64,000 nt of DNA from Dactylis glomerata (GCA_007115705.1 QXEO01000339.1:7962518-8026517); one strand, 5' to 3'. Positions 33,667 to 47,454 are shown, numbered from the stretch's first letter. A program made the numbers and translations. Notes: generated from the sequence alone by a model not told the origin.

Positions 33667-36600
33667 CTAGCTAAGATAGAAGCGGCGCAACTGTGCAGCG
33701 TTCCATGGGTTGTCGACGTCTTTCCCCGTCTTCGGGTTGCGTAGACGATATGCTCCTCCTGGATGACCTCGTGGATAAGGTACGGGCCTTCCCATGGTGG
33801 CTCCAGCTTCGACAGTGCTTGTTTGCTTGAGTCGGAGCACAAGGTCGCCCGGCTCGAAAGAGCGTCCGCGTACCTGTCTGCTGTGGTAGTTGCGGAGGCT
33901 CTGCTGGTAGACCGCTGATCGAACGAGGGCGACGTCTCGAGCTTCGTCCAGGAGGTCTTGGGTGTCCGCTAACGCCTTGTCCGCGTCTTCCTCGACGTAG
34001 GCGGCGACGCGGGGCGCGCTGTAGCGCACGTCCGTGGGCAGCACGGCTTCTGCCCCGAAGAGCAAGAAGAAGGGCGTGTAGCCTGTCGAAGAGTTGGGAG
34101 TTGTTCGTAGGCTCCATAGCACCGAAGGCAGTTCCTCGACCCAGGCGCCTGCTGCGCGCTTGAGGGGTCGAAGCAGTCGCTTCTTCAGTCCTCCGCAGAC
34201 AAGTCCATTGGCCTTTTCGACCTGGCCGTTGGACTTGGGGTGCGATACCGAAGCGTACTTGAGCTTGATGCCAAGGTCTTTGGCGAAGCCCTGGAATTCG
34301 CACGAAGTGAAGTTGGTGCCGTTGTCGGTGATGATGCTGTTCGGGACGCCGTACCGATAGACGATGGACTCGAAAAACTTAGCTGCCGTGGTCGCCTCTT
34401 GGTTGGTGACCGGAACAGCTTCGATCCACTTGGAGAACTTGTCCACAGCGACGAGCAAGTACGTATGCCCTCCTCGAGATGATTTGGGGAGAGGCCCCAC
34501 TTGATCGAGCCCCCATTGCGCGAAGGGCCATGCCACAGGGATGGTGTGCAGTTCCGATGCCGGCGCGTGCGGCTTGGTGGCGAACATCTGACACGCTTCG
34601 CAGTGCTGGACGATGTTCCTGGCATCGTAGAGGGCGGATAGCCAGTAGAATCCGGACCGAAAGGCCTTCGCTACGAGTGTTCGGCTGCAAGCGTGATGTT
34701 CGCAGGTTCCTTCATGGATTTCTCGGAGGAGGGCGATTCCATCTTCTTGCGCTATGCACCGCTGGAGCACCCCCGAAGTGCTTCGCTTGTAGAGTTCCCC
34801 GTTGATTATCGTGAAGGCCTTTGAGAGCCGCATGACTTGTCGGCGGTGGATGGGGTCTTCGGGTAGTTCGCCTCTCACCAGGTACGCCAAGTACGGCTTT
34901 GTCCATATTGCTTCGACGAGCATGACTGCGGTTGCATCCTTCGGGAGGTCTGCTGCTCCTGCCGCTGGGGCGGTGTTGGTTGCTCGAGCCCCTGGACGTG
35001 TTGCTAACGCCGGGTCAGGTGTGGGTTTGATCTTGATGGAGCGCTCGAATATCTCCTCGAAGAAAACACCTGGCGGTATTGGGAGGCACCTGGAGCCGAC
35101 GTTGGCCAGGTTATCTGCCTCCTCATTGCTTTCCCTGCCGATGTGTGTTACTTCACAGCCCTCGAATTCGCCTTCGAGCTTGTCATACATGGCGCGATAT
35201 GCGATCATGTTCGCGCAGGTCGCGTCACACTCCTTCATGACTTGCTGGGCAATGAGGTTCGAGTCTCCGTGTATCTTGACGCGGGTGGCCCCGCAGGCCT
35301 TCGCCATGCGCATACCGTGAAGGACGGCTTCATATTCTGCCTCATTGTTGGAGGGATTCGGGAAACGCATGCGGAGGACGTAGCGCATCCTGTCTCCTTG
35401 CGGTGACACTAGGATCACTCCTGCTCCTGCCCCCGAGACCCGCTTGGATCCGTCGACGAAAATAGTCCAGCTGTTCGACAGGTCTGGGAGCTCGGGCATC
35501 TGGGCTTCTGTCCATTCGGCTATGAAGTCCGGAAGGACTTGCGACTTGATTGCAGACTGGCGTTGGTACGTGATCTCCCAAGGTCCCAGCGTGACTCCCC
35601 ATAGCGACACACGCCCTGTAGCAGTTTGGGTTGTTGAGGATGCTGGAAACTGGGCTCGAAGCCACTACTACGATGGAGTGGCACTCGAAATAGTGCGGCA
35701 GCTTCTTCCCCGTCATGTAGATGGCGTATGCCAACTTCTGATAATGGGGGTATCTTTGCTTGGTTGGCGACAGGACTTCGCTTAAGTAGTACACGGGCCG
35801 CTGTACGTCGTGCTCTTTGCCTTCCTCTGCGCGTTCGACCACAAGCACCGAGCTGACAACTTGATTTGTAGCCGCAATGTATAGCAACATTGGCTCTTTT
35901 TCTCGAGGTGTAACGAGAACTGGGGAGGTCGATAGTCGTCGCTTGAGGTCAGTCGAACGCGGCTTGCGCTTCTTCGGTCCACGTGAAGTTGTCTGTTTTT
36001 CTGAGCAGTCGATACAAGGACAGTGCTTTTTCGCCAAGCTTGCTGATGAAGCGGCTAAGCGCTGCGAGTCGGCCTGTCAACTGTTGGACGTGTCGAAGCG
36101 TCTTCGGGGGGTGCATGCTGATGATGGCCTTTATCTTCTCTGGGTTGCCTTCGATTCCTCTCTCGGAGATCAGATAGCCCAGTAGTTGGCCGGTGGGTAC
36201 TCCGAAAGAGCATTTCTTCGGGTTAAGCTTGATACTATATCTGTCGAGGTTGGTGAACGTTTCTCGAAGGTCATCGAGCAAAGTCTCTGCTTTCGATGTC
36301 TTGATGACAATGTCGTCGACGTAGACCTCGACGTTGCGCCCGATTTGTTCCTTCAAGCATGCTTGCATACACCGCTGATATGTAGCTCCGGCGTTCTTGA
36401 GCCCGAAAGGCATCGTCATGTAGCAGTATACCCCGTGCGGTGTGATGAACGCCGTCTTGTCTTCGTCTTCTACCTTTAGCCGTATCTGGTTATATCCAGA
36501 GTAGGCGTCGAGGAACGAGAGGCGCTTGCATCCTGCCGGGGAATCAACGATCTGGTCGATTCGGGGCAAAGGGAAGTAGTCCTTCGGGCAGTGCTTGTTT

Positions 36601-36908
36601 AGAGCTGTGAAGTCTATGCACATCCTGTAGATCTTGGTCTCCTTCTTTTCCACCATGACCGGTGGCGAGAGCCACGTGGCTTCCTTGATTTCTCTGATGA
36701 ACTTAGCTTCGAGGAGGCGATTGATTTCTTCGCCCATCGACTTGGCCTTCTCTGGATTGTACCGTCGCATAGACTGCTTGACCGGTTTCGCGTTGGGGAA
36801 TATTTTAAGCTCGTGCTCGGCGAGTTCCCTGGGGATGCCTGGCATATCTGCTGGACACCAGGCGAACATCCTCCAGTGCTCACGGAGGAACTCGACGAGC
36901 GCGCTTTC
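33667..36908 (-). pseudogene. unit B pol: RT, RNase H, integrase (two shifts)
   Basis: Same domain order as A. The RT (start to about 35951) ends in a shift caused by an extra A (gaggtcagtcg), and a second extra A lies near 35623 (gtagcagtttgg). Downstream, RNase H and integrase are open in one frame, from 35610 to the stop at 33667-33669. The HHCC finger has Glu in place of Gly next to the His pair (CEHHACS). Integrase ends with a ...GRSFEPGDLVLRL... C-terminal segment. Confidence 0.85.
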
Positions 36909-39900
36909 CTATGCGGGGGAAAGGGAGTTCGACACCCGCGCCGTCTTGGTTGGATCAGTCGGGTGGATCTGGTGTTCTCGGGTGTCCTTGGTGGCATCGA
37001 AAGACAACTCTGGGGCGTTCTGCTACGCCGGTGGGTCGATGTCCATGACAGTGGCTTCCCGAATGTGGTGCAGTTCCTCGTGCACCCCGAAAGTCTAGGA
37101 CATGTCGTTGAAGTCCTTGTCGTAGTTTTCTGACCGCGCGAAGCTGCCGCTGATAGTCAGTGGTCCTCTATTTGCGGGCATCCGTAACTTGAGGTAGGCG
37201 TAGTGTGGTACAGCCATGAATCGGGCGAACGCTGGTCGCCCGAGGATAGCATGATACTGCGAGGGCCAGTCGACCACCTCGAATTCGATCTTCTCCTTTC
37301 TGAAGTTTGCTTTAGTGCCGAAGATGACGTCGAGGTGTATCGCTCCCAATGGGTACGTCGGCTTTCCCGGGACGATTCCGTGGAAGGAAGTCTCCGTTGG
37401 CAGGAGATTGTTTAGTGGAATCTTGATCTTTCGCAGTGTGTCTGCGTAGATGAGGTTCAGGCTGCTGCCTCCGTCCATGAACACCTTTTTCGAGGTGAAA
37501 CCCCCTATTTGTGCCTCGAGAACCAGAGCGTGGTGTCCTGGGCGTGGAATCTTCGGTGGGTGATCTGACCGATCGAAACCAATCGGATGTTCAGACCAAT
37601 TCAGATATTTGGGAGTAGCTGGTGGCGCGTGCTCGGCGTGAAACACTTCTCTCGCGCGCTTTCGCCGGACTTTATTCGTCGGGCGCCCCCTCTGAATCAT
37701 GGGCACGAGACCTCTTGGTGGCGGGAACTCTTCTTCCTCGTTGGCTGGCTGTCGCTGCTCGGCTTGCTGGATCGTAGCGGCCTGATGGCTTTGCTGTACG
37801 ACGTTCGCTGGTGGATTCGGCGGTGGCGGTGGAGCGTTGTAGGCTATCGCCCCTGCCACTCGTTGCTCGACGTTCATTCTCTCCTGAAGTGCCCGGTTCA
37901 GACGAAGGAACTCCCTGCACTCGATGAGAAGGTGTGCAGGTTTTCGTACTCCGTCCTTGTCGAGGTACGTATGCCTCGGGCAGCCGCTATCGAGCATCTC
38001 CTCTGCCGACATCTGTGGTTGTCGACGACGCCACTCCTTAGTGGGCTTCGAGTCACGGCAGCTGCTGCCGTAGTAGGTGTTTCCTCGTCGCGGTAAGTCG
38101 CGATTGTCGTCGCGGTCTTCATGCACGTAGCTGGCTGCTACCATGTCTATGTTCTCCGTGTTGTCGTAGCGGCTTCGGCGACCTTTCTTCTGAGATCCGG
38201 GATGGAATTGGTCCTTTGCATCGCCATCGCGTTCTGCTGATCGACGGCGGCTTCTGGGAGCCGAAATGGAGTCTTCGCCATCGGCCCACTCGTTCACCAA
38301 ACTCATGAGGTGGTCGATGGTTCTGGGCTTGCAGCGCCCCAGTTCCTCCTTGAAGTCACGCCGAAATAAGCCGTCCCGAAATGCGTCAATGGCCCTTTCG
38401 AGCGAGATGTTTTCTGTCGTGTTCCGGAGGCCGATCCATCATGAGATGTATGACCTCAGGTTTTCGCCGGTCTTCTGCACGCATAAGCGGAGTTCTTTGA
38501 ACGACGTAGGTCATCGCGAAGTGCCTCGAAAGTTTGCGATGAATGCTTGCCGAAATTCTTCCCAGGAGCGGATGCTATCTGGGGCGAGATTGTTCAACCA
38601 CGCTCTTGCGTTGTCTTTTATGTGTAGTGACAACAACTGGAGAGCATTGTCTCTAGATCCGCCGCTGATTTTAACAGCGGTCATGAAGTCATCTAGCCAA
38701 ATTTGGGGATCCTGCTGCCCGTTAAACTTGACTACGCCGTCGCTGAGTTTGATTCCTTTCGGCAATGGTGCCGAGCGAATCAGAAGGCTAAAACATTCTG
38801 CCCCGCAGAGTGCATCGCCAGGACTGCCGAACGTTTCTGCTTCGCGTCGCGCTCGCCCTTGGTCGACTCTATGCTGGGCCAGACCATGCCGAAGTTCTCC
38901 GTTGATAGGTTCGACCGCTTGCGTCCGAGGCGCTACAGCTGGTGCTGGTGCTGGGTGTCTAGCCTGTTCCGGTGGTGGAGCGGCTCTTGCTGCTGTCGCA
39001 TCATGCGCTGAGCCAGGTGTGCCTTGCAGCACCCTTACTCCTTCGAGTGCTAGATTTCGCAGGTGTCGCATATGTTCGTCACCGTTAGACGCGTTCGCAG
39101 CAATGTATGCCGCCGCCGCCATGATTGCTGCTTCCTTGGTCTTGGGCATTAACTCAGCTTCGTTGAATTCTGCCTCTAGATTTCGAGTGACATTCTGCAT
39201 ATCGGCCCCTTGCTGAGTGCGCGATCTTGATCTGTGCTGAACGCTCGAAGAGTAATGTGATGATCTTTCTGCCCGCCTCCTGCTGGATGCGTCGGCCTCC
39301 TCTCTGCGTCGTTCCAACACTCGCCTATCAGCGCTAATCTGATCTTTTTGCTCCTGAACGACGAATCGGAGTGCAGCCAAATTGCTTGGACTCGGGTTAG
39401 GTCCGAAGTTTACTTCGCCCGCATAGACCCTTCTTGCGAACCGGATCTGGTCATGAGTGACCACCTGGCGGCCGCTGTCTGACCGGTTTCGACCGTCGTT
39501 GTCGTTTCCGTCGTTGTGTGATGCCATCATGCAGTGGCCTCCAGGCCACGGGGTCGAGTCATCGCTGATTTCGCCCAGCGCTGGAGGATAGATGTCGTCG
39601 CTTTCGACGTAGGGCCCGACTTCGACCATGAAGTCAGAGTCATGATCGGCCATATAGCCGTCGCTGGATGCGTTAGATTCGCATAGCGAGGCAGAGCTCA
39701 CCGAATTGCCAATTTTCCCCTTAGCTTCGGGGTAGACGTTGTCGTCGTCGTCGGAGCAGGTGTAGTCCAAGTATAATCCCTCGACGTAGTCAGCATCATA
39801 GGGTGTCGTGCGAAGCGTGAGGGCGTTGAGAGCCCGATCGCACTCGGATATCGTTGGGTAGATAGCTGCTGTACCTCCCCGCGGATCTTCACAGCCGGCG

Positions 39901-40604
39901 ATCTCATGGAGTGAGAAATCTCCGACGCCTATATAGTGGTATGCGTCGCAGTCGACGCAGTATGCGGTGGTCGGGGATGGAGGCGGATCTTCAAAATCGT
40001 TCGACCCTACTGATGGGGTCGAAATCTTCAGTCTCAGCTCCTCCTTCGACGGCGCTAGTGACACGCTTGCCGAGGGTTTGCCCCCGACGGATGGTGGTGT
40101 CGTCGCTTTGGCCACGAGCGGAGCCGATTCACCGATGGAGAGCAGTTCCATTGTTCCATTGCTGTCCACATGGAAATTGAACAGTCCGAAGGCCATGTCG
40201 TAGCCTTCGGGCGCTGCTCTTGTCGCGCCTGGAACGGGGTCGATGGTGCTCACCGTCGAGGTGAGGTTGGTGGTACTTGGCGAGATGCCATCGACGACAG
40301 TCGAATCGACGGCGCCAGTCTCAAGCTCCATCGAGCTGGTGTGGACGATGGCCGGCGCAGATGTGCCGGCGAGGGTGTCGACGCCGATCTTGGAAGTGGT
40401 ATCGTCGTTGGTCGGCACAGCGATGCCGACGATAGCATCGATCTTGACGGGGGTGCCGACGTTGGTCGACACAGCGATGCCAACGGTGGTGTCGATGCCG
40501 ATCTTGGTTGCGGTTGGTGATGGAGCCGGCAAATCCGTAGATCCAGATCCCGTCGTCCCCACGGTCGGCGCCAATTGACGAGGTTCTAACTCGGCAATGC
40601 CCAT
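36909..40604 (-). pseudogene. unit B gag-protease (three stops shared with A)
   Basis: Starts at a methionine inside LTR3 (40602-40604). TGA codons at 38511-38513 and 38439-38441 and a TAG at 37095-37097 match those of unit A. The frame ends at the TAG common to all units (36909-36911). Domains as in A. Confidence 0.85.
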
Positions 40605-41119
40605 GCTTGAAGGCTTTCGATCTAGGAAGCGTATTGGGACCTGGCGAACTCGACGGCGATCAGACGAAAACAGAGAGACGCAAGGATTTACCCAGGTTCA
40701 GCCCCTCGAAAGGTAAAAGGCCTACGTCCTGCTTGTCTGACTTGTATTGATAGGGTGGTGATGATGATGGCGTTACAATGGCGGCGCAGATTGGATCTGA
40801 CCGAGAGTGGAGAGCTCAAGTTGTCGAGCGCTCCGGCGTGAGGTGGGTGGAAGTGAATCTAGGGTTTCGAGACCTCCCTCCTAGCCTTTTATAAGTCAAG
40901 GCTAGGTCTCAGGAGTGTCTCTCAAGCCAAGTACAGATCGGATCGACCGAGACCTAATCTAACTTGAACTCCTCGAAATCTTGCTGGTGCACCAAGTAAC
41001 GCCTCTGGGCCGCGTCGAGCCACAGCCTTGATAGGCCTCGAAAGCCTTTCCTGAGACACCCCACCTGGACCGAAAACCAGGTAGGCGAATGTCGGGGCCC
41101 ATCTGTCATTCCTTCGTCA
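40576..41119 (-). repeat. LTR3 (shared by units B and C)
   Basis: 544 bp, inner variant. By eye it differs from LTR2 only by one missing C near 40703 (cagcccctcg). No flanking target duplication. Confidence 0.9.
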
Positions 41120-41132
41120 GTAGCCCCCGAGT

Positions 41133-42627
41133 GCCTGGGATAGCCGAAGACTATGGCAGGGACTCCTCCCGAAAAGTCTCTCCGGCCGTACCCGATATGA
41201 GCACTTAGCCTATAAACTGTAAATGCATAGGGATCATTTGAGTAGCATGCTTGTTAGATACACAATCTTCGAATTACTCTTATTCAGAGCCTCGAGAGTG
41301 TTAAGTTGGGTTTGCAGAGGGATGCGCATAACCGGCCTGAGACTCACGCTGGGTCTCAGTTAATTGCATTGCTGCAAAGACATGCGGTTAGCTTACTCAG
41401 ATTCGAGTCCCCCGACTCGAACCCGCGTGGGCTGGTGCTACCCTGACCCGAGCCGCGTCGGACTTACCAGGTCGGAGCCCAGTTCATTGTGAGGCACCCG
41501 ATGCGTCCATCGGTGCAAACTTCATACCGTAGGTATGGAAAACTTCCGGCAGAGTGCGTTTGATACGAATACCGGGCCATCCGGTGTTGCTAACCGTGGA
41601 CTTACCTTCGTATTTGACATACGGCATCCAAACTGGTATATTGCCACCAACATTCGGGCACGTTGATTGAGGAGCGTTGATAGCTCGAAAGACAGGTTAA
41701 AACAAGATGACTCAAAGGTCTGAAGCTCGAACCCGAATCTCTGAAAGTATTACTGGGTTGAAAGGAATAGCTCGAAATATCGTAGCCCTACCTCGAACAT
41801 CTTGAAGGCGTTGCTGGCCCGAAAAGGAAACTCAAAGAGACCGAAATCCTATCTCGAATATATCGAAGGCGCTGCTGGCCCGAAAGAGAAACTCGAGAGA
41901 CCGAAATCCTGTCTCGAATATATCGAAGGCGCTGCTGGCCCGAAAGAGAAACTCGAGGGACCGAAATCCTGTCTCGAATATATCGAAGGCACTGCTGGCC
42001 CGAAAGAGAAACTCGAGAGGCGAAAAGACAGAGTCGTCGAAAAAACTCGGTGTAAATTCGGATGACACAAAAGAGAGGTATACAAAGACCCCCGAAAGAG
42101 AACCCAGTCGAGATGCTGTCCGAGCATAAGAGGCACATACCTTCGAAGCTCGAGAGAACCTTTGCTAGTTTTTGTTCTTCGAATCCAAAAGGAATCTTCC
42201 TGCTCGAAGAAACGCGTCATTGCTGATGACAATCCCCGCCGAGTTGTCACATCATCTTCTGCAGTAGCGACCTGATCCTGCCAGAACTAGACGCACGGTG
42301 GGCCCACCGGCCACGCGTCCCGGCCATTGACAGAATTTGACCGCACGTCCTATGCGTGGGTGAGAAATAACCGGCACCGTTTCCTTGAATAACGTGCGTA
42401 GTGGACGCCGCGGTGCTCGCGTGTTGACACGTGGACGGTCAGATCAACCCGGCCGTTTCCACTTCGTCGTGGACGGCTGAGATCTGACGTAGATTTCTAG
42501 AACTGGAATAAATGACGATGGCAGGGTAACAGTCCTGTCTCACTCCGCCGCCATCATCTCCTTCCTCGCGCAGCGCCCCTGTAGCACCACTTCTCCATTT
42601 CCGCAAACCCCACTGTTCCCTGAGGTC
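41133..42627. other. spacer of unit C with ~60-bp repeats
   Basis: As in B; 60-bp units at 41792-42033. No gene is supported. Confidence 0.6.
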
Positions 42628-45391
42628 ATGGGAAAGAGAAGCTCTGCCGCCGTCGGCGCCACCGCCGCGGCCAAGAAAGCCAAGACAGCTGATGCTGAAG
42701 GCTCCAGCGTTGGCCGCTGGGTCCAATCCAAGGTGGGGAACAAGGAGCTGATGCAGTCCGAGAAGATGGGCCTGCTGAAGAATGCGCCGGCGGAATCGCT
42801 CGCCGCCGGCCCGGAGATCGTTCCCCGGCCACCCCTCGGCTTCCGGGTAATCTTCCTCGCCTTTTTGCTGCGGGGTTTGTCTTTTCCCCCGCATCCTTTT
42901 CTCCGTGGCCTTCTCTTTGCTTACGGGATTCAGCTCCATGACCTGAATCCCAACTCCATCCTTCACATTGCGTGCTTTATCACGCTCTGTGAGTGCTTCC
43001 TGGGGATAGAACCCCACTGGGCGTTGTGGCGCCGAATCTTTGCTATTCGGCACCCTCTACCATATCAAACTGGCGGCTTTGGCGTTCAAGTGCGCCCAGA
43101 CGTCGATTACTTCAATCTTCAAGCGCCCGAAAATAATCCCGGGTGGAGGACGAAATGGTATTATGCCAAGGACAAGTCCTCCGATGGCGAAAACTTCGGG
43201 CTCGAGGAGTTCCATCCTACAGTCGTTCTTCGACCACGTGTATCCTGGAGACACGATCTTTCGGACGAGGAGCTGAAGATTACGGAGCCATTGATGGAGA
43301 AGATCCAGCAGCTCCGATCTACCCCGAAGAAAGAGCTTTCGGGAATCCAGCTCATCCGGACCTTCATCGAGCGTCGGATCCAGCCGCTCGCTGCACGAGC
43401 CCACTGCATGTGGGACTACAGCGATCACCGGGATTCGACCCGCATCTCTCAAGACGAGCTGCACGAAGCCGAAATCGACGAGTGCGTACGCGCCGTCACG
43501 AACATCAAGAAGAAGGATCCCGTGCCGAAGATCTTCGGCGCTGTAGCCTTTAGCAAAGCCTTTCCCCGCACCGAGGTATGATCATGCTTTTATTCGAATG
43601 CCGTTCTCATTTCTTAGCCGAATCATTCAATGTCGAATGCAACCTCTCTTCTTTTGCACAGGTGATTGACGTAGCCCGATGCTATCCGCCCCAGCCCGAA
43701 ATGGGCGAGTATCCGGGGCGTGATTTTGCCGAAGTGCCAGAAGGGTCGGCCTCCGCCGCTCCATCGCTACCGAGGGCTCCGAAGAGACAACGAATTGCGG
43801 ACGTTGTCGAAGATTCGGAGGACCTCGATGACACTCATTTCACTTCGGGGGATGATGGCAACAACGCTATCCCCGCTTCGCCTTTGAGCCGCCGCGCTCC
43901 CCCTCGAACGGACAAGAAGGTTCTCCCGAAGTTCGGGATCGATGCTTCGTAAGTGCTCCTTGTCGAACTTGTATATCCTCTGGTCATACCTCAAATTAAC
44001 TATCTGGTTTCCTCCTTGAATCTTGTTTCAGGTCTTCCTCCGAGGAGACGTCGACCGGTCCTGGGGATGAAGAACAATACCATTTTCGACCCCATGACCA
44101 CGCCCTCGAACAAACGGCGGATTCACAGGAGAAGGCCGCCGGCGTCACCGCTCCCGAAGTCGCTCTGACGAAGCCTTCAACTTCTTCCAAGAAGAAGGCG
44201 GCGGAGCAAGAATTCGTACTTGTCTCCTCGTCTGACGGGCCCTCCGGCCCTAGCAACCATGTAAGTCCGAGAATTTTCAACTTGTGCTTCGCGTGCTTAC
44301 CATTAGTAGCCCCTGAGGGTGAGTCGAAGTGTTTACACTTGGGCTTGCCCTCCGAACATGATTCGAAGGTAATTTTTCGCCCGGCTTTCTTTAGCCCATT
44401 GTTAGGGATCTGTCGAAGGTTGCAGGAGCTTCTTCGCCTTAGAAGAAGAGAATCGTAGGCTGACTGAGCAGCTTGACGAGACTCGACGTAAGTAATGCCA
44501 TCCTCCTTGTAAAAATTTGGCTTTGTGTATGATACTTTGCTCTTTTTTTTCTGATGACATCCTTTTACTGATTAGGGATTGGGGCCCAGGCTGCTGCTGA
44601 CAAGACTTCCCTGAATCTCAGCTGGACGACCTTGCCACTGAGAATTCGGGCTTGAAGGCTAAGGTCACCGAGCTGAACGACGAAATCGCCCGACTGAAGG
44701 GCGAATCGTCCGAAGCTGAGGAGCGTGCGAAGAAAAGCCGTCTGGATGCCGAAGCCCGAGAGGGAGAGCTAACCCAGCGCCTGCAGACTTCGCTCGACGC
44801 CTTACGTGGTAAGTTCTTCGAACTTTGTCCGAAATAGTTTGGGTGCCGAAAGTACTACTGAGACTTGGTCGTTTCCTTGCCCGTGCAGCTGCTGCCGAAT
44901 TGGACACCGGAGCAATGAAAGGGCCTGCTGGACTTGAATCCAGTATCGGCTTCGCCGAACGCCTTAGTCGCGAGGTTGTCAACCTCTTAGCGCGGGTGCG
45001 GTCGACGCTGGTTCGCGTTCGGGATACGTCTGTACCCGACTCGACCAGCAACACCATGGCGGGGATCCTCGATGCTGTGGCGGTGAAGGCAGGTGGCGAA
45101 GACCCGTTGTTTGCAGCGGTGCGCCGTCAGGTAACTATCGGCACCGAGTCTGTCTTCTCCATGATGATGATGCATGGCGTGGAGTTTGATGCCGACAAGG
45201 TCACGAGCACGTATCCGAAAGACAAAGACGGACGCGACAAATCTGCGAAGAATTATGTTGCCCGTGCTCGTGAACTGGCTGCCCGAATGACAAGCTTTCT
45301 CGCCGAGAGGAATGAGAAGCGTGCAGCGGCGAAGGCTCGGAAGCGTGGAACATCCGCTGCACCGTCTAGCAAGGCCGGTAGTTCGGCGTAG
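42628..45391 (+). pseudogene. unit C plus-strand gene with single-base losses
   Basis: Exons 1-3 (42628-43575, 43662-43948 and 44032-44260) match B. In 44290-44620 several one-base losses and gains in short runs appear against A, B and D (gtgcttacc, ccgaacatg, gaaggttgcagg, ctgaatctc). Two of them shift exons 4 and 5. The last exon (44889-45391) is open. The cluster of run-length differences suggests poor base calls rather than biology, so the gene may really be intact. Confidence 0.6.
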
Positions 45392-45557
45392 TGCGAGCAG
45401 CTCTGCTGGTGCCCACTTGTAATTAGTTTGCTGTTTCACATCGAGGGCTATGACCCTGATTAGAACCCTCTCTGCTGTAAAACTTTTTCTGCCATTATAT
45501 TAATCTTCAAGCCATTTTGGTTGCCGTTACTTGTGTGATGTTCGGCTCCTCGTGCAG

Positions 45558-46402
45558 GACCCTTCGCAAACATCTGGTGCTTGGCCTGTTTCGTACGAAA
45601 CAGCTAGCAGTACTTCGGGTGCCATTGAGCGAAGAGCGCCCTCTTCGAGCGAGCTTTCCCTAATTCGATCGTTGCGTGATCAGCTTCAAAGTACGCAGCG
45701 TCAGCTGAAGGTTGTTACTGCCAAGGTCGATGTCGCCCTATCGAAGGCGTCGTATGCTGCCGACTTCGAGAAATTCCTTCTCGACGAAATCGAAAATCTT
45801 GGGAAATCTCTTCAGTGTCAGTCTTTAGACCTCTTTAGCTTTGCGTTGACCGGGGCGTGCAGGATCTAAACTTCGTTCTCTTTTTTGCAGATGTGTGTCT
45901 TGATAATGCAGCCGAGGCCCGGCGCGTAAATGCGCATATTATTGCTGCCCAGAATCATGCCAACTCCGTTGCTGATAACTTCTGGGCTGATCGGTCGAAG
46001 GCAATGAAGCTGACACTCCTTCAAGATAGGATTGCTCAAGCTAGTGCGTTGGCTAAGACGAGCCGAAGCGCTCTTGCGCTGGTGCACCAGGTGATGTTTC
46101 CTCTAAACGATCAGCCCGAAGGTTTGCCGGCACTGCTCGATCGATTCGAGAATGGCAACGCTATACACTCCTTTGTCCGGGCGCACCTGCGTAGTGGAGC
46201 TGTGGTCGCCCTTGCTTTCGTGCATGCGCACTACCCTGAAGTCGACCTAGAGCTTCTGAAGACGCCTCCTTCATCGCCCAGCGGTCGTTACAACATGGAG
46301 CGACATTATGCTGTTTGTAGAAGCACCGGCGACTGTATCGCTCGCCAAATTGTCGTCGAAAGTGATCGGCAAAGGGCGAACCAGGGCGCCGCGGCGCCAT
46401 GA
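45558..46402 (+). CDS. unit C downstream exons, coiled-coil module, open
   Basis: Exons 45558-45816 and 45891-46402 are open and almost the same as B. Possible terminal exons of the longer splice form. Confidence 0.45.
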
Positions 46403-46575
46403 ACTATCCTTGTGGCTGTATTTGTATCTCCGATATGTGTTTGTATATATCTTCTTCGTTAGTGGCCGAAAAGGCAGAGCTTTCGAGCCTAGATCACTTT
46501 AGATGACAATCCACAAGAGTAGGTCGAAGACAACGCAGTACTTGAACTTAGGTTCAGAGAGCGCAATTCCCAAGT

Positions 46576-46668
46576 ATGGGTCGAGATGTCGAGGCCCCGA
46601 GCGTAGGTCGAAGGACCGAGCCCCCGAGCGTGGGTCGAAGGGCCGAGCCCCCGAGCGTGGGTCGAAGG
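46576..46668 (+). repeat. 27-bp minisatellite, unit C, cut by the gap
   Basis: About three units are readable before the Ns start inside the array. Tandem repeats of this kind are a common cause of assembly breaks. Confidence 0.9.
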
Positions 46669-47454
46669 NNNNNNNNNNNNNNNNNNNNNNNNNNNNNNNN
46701 NNNNNNNNNNNNNNNNNNNNNNNNNNNNNNNNNNNNNNNNNNNNNNNNNNNNNNNNNNNNNNNNNNNNNNNNNNNNNNNNNNNNNNNNNNNNNNNNNNNN
46801 NNNNNNNNNNNNNNNNNNNNNNNNNNNNNNNNNNNNNNNNNNNNNNNNNNNNNNNNNNNNNNNNNNNNNNNNNNNNNNNNNNNNNNNNNNNNNNNNNNNN
46901 NNNNNNNNNNNNNNNNNNNNNNNNNNNNNNNNNNNNNNNNNNNNNNNNNNNNNNNNNNNNNNNNNNNNNNNNNNNNNNNNNNNNNNNNNNNNNNNNNNNN
47001 NNNNNNNNNNNNNNNNNNNNNNNNNNNNNNNNNNNNNNNNNNNNNNNNNNNNNNNNNNNNNNNNNNNNNNNNNNNNNNNNNNNNNNNNNNNNNNNNNNNN
47101 NNNNNNNNNNNNNNNNNNNNNNNNNNNNNNNNNNNNNNNNNNNNNNNNNNNNNNNNNNNNNNNNNNNNNNNNNNNNNNNNNNNNNNNNNNNNNNNNNNNN
47201 NNNNNNNNNNNNNNNNNNNNNNNNNNNNNNNNNNNNNNNNNNNNNNNNNNNNNNNNNNNNNNNNNNNNNNNNNNNNNNNNNNNNNNNNNNNNNNNNNNNN
47301 NNNNNNNNNNNNNNNNNNNNNNNNNNNNNNNNNNNNNNNNNNNNNNNNNNNNNNNNNNNNNNNNNNNNNNNNNNNNNNNNNNNNNNNNNNNNNNNNNNNN
47401 NNNNNNNNNNNNNNNNNNNNNNNNNNNNNNNNNNNNNNNNNNNNNNNNNNNNNN
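46669..47454. other. assembly gap (786 Ns)
   Basis: The left edge corresponds to unit A position ~19180 (minisatellite) and the right edge to ~16309 (exon 2 of the plus-strand gene). So the sequence steps backwards in the unit across the gap. If the array is regular, about 10.9 kb is missing: pol and gag of unit C, an LTR, and the start of unit D. Any frame drawn through the Ns is meaningless. Confidence 0.95.
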
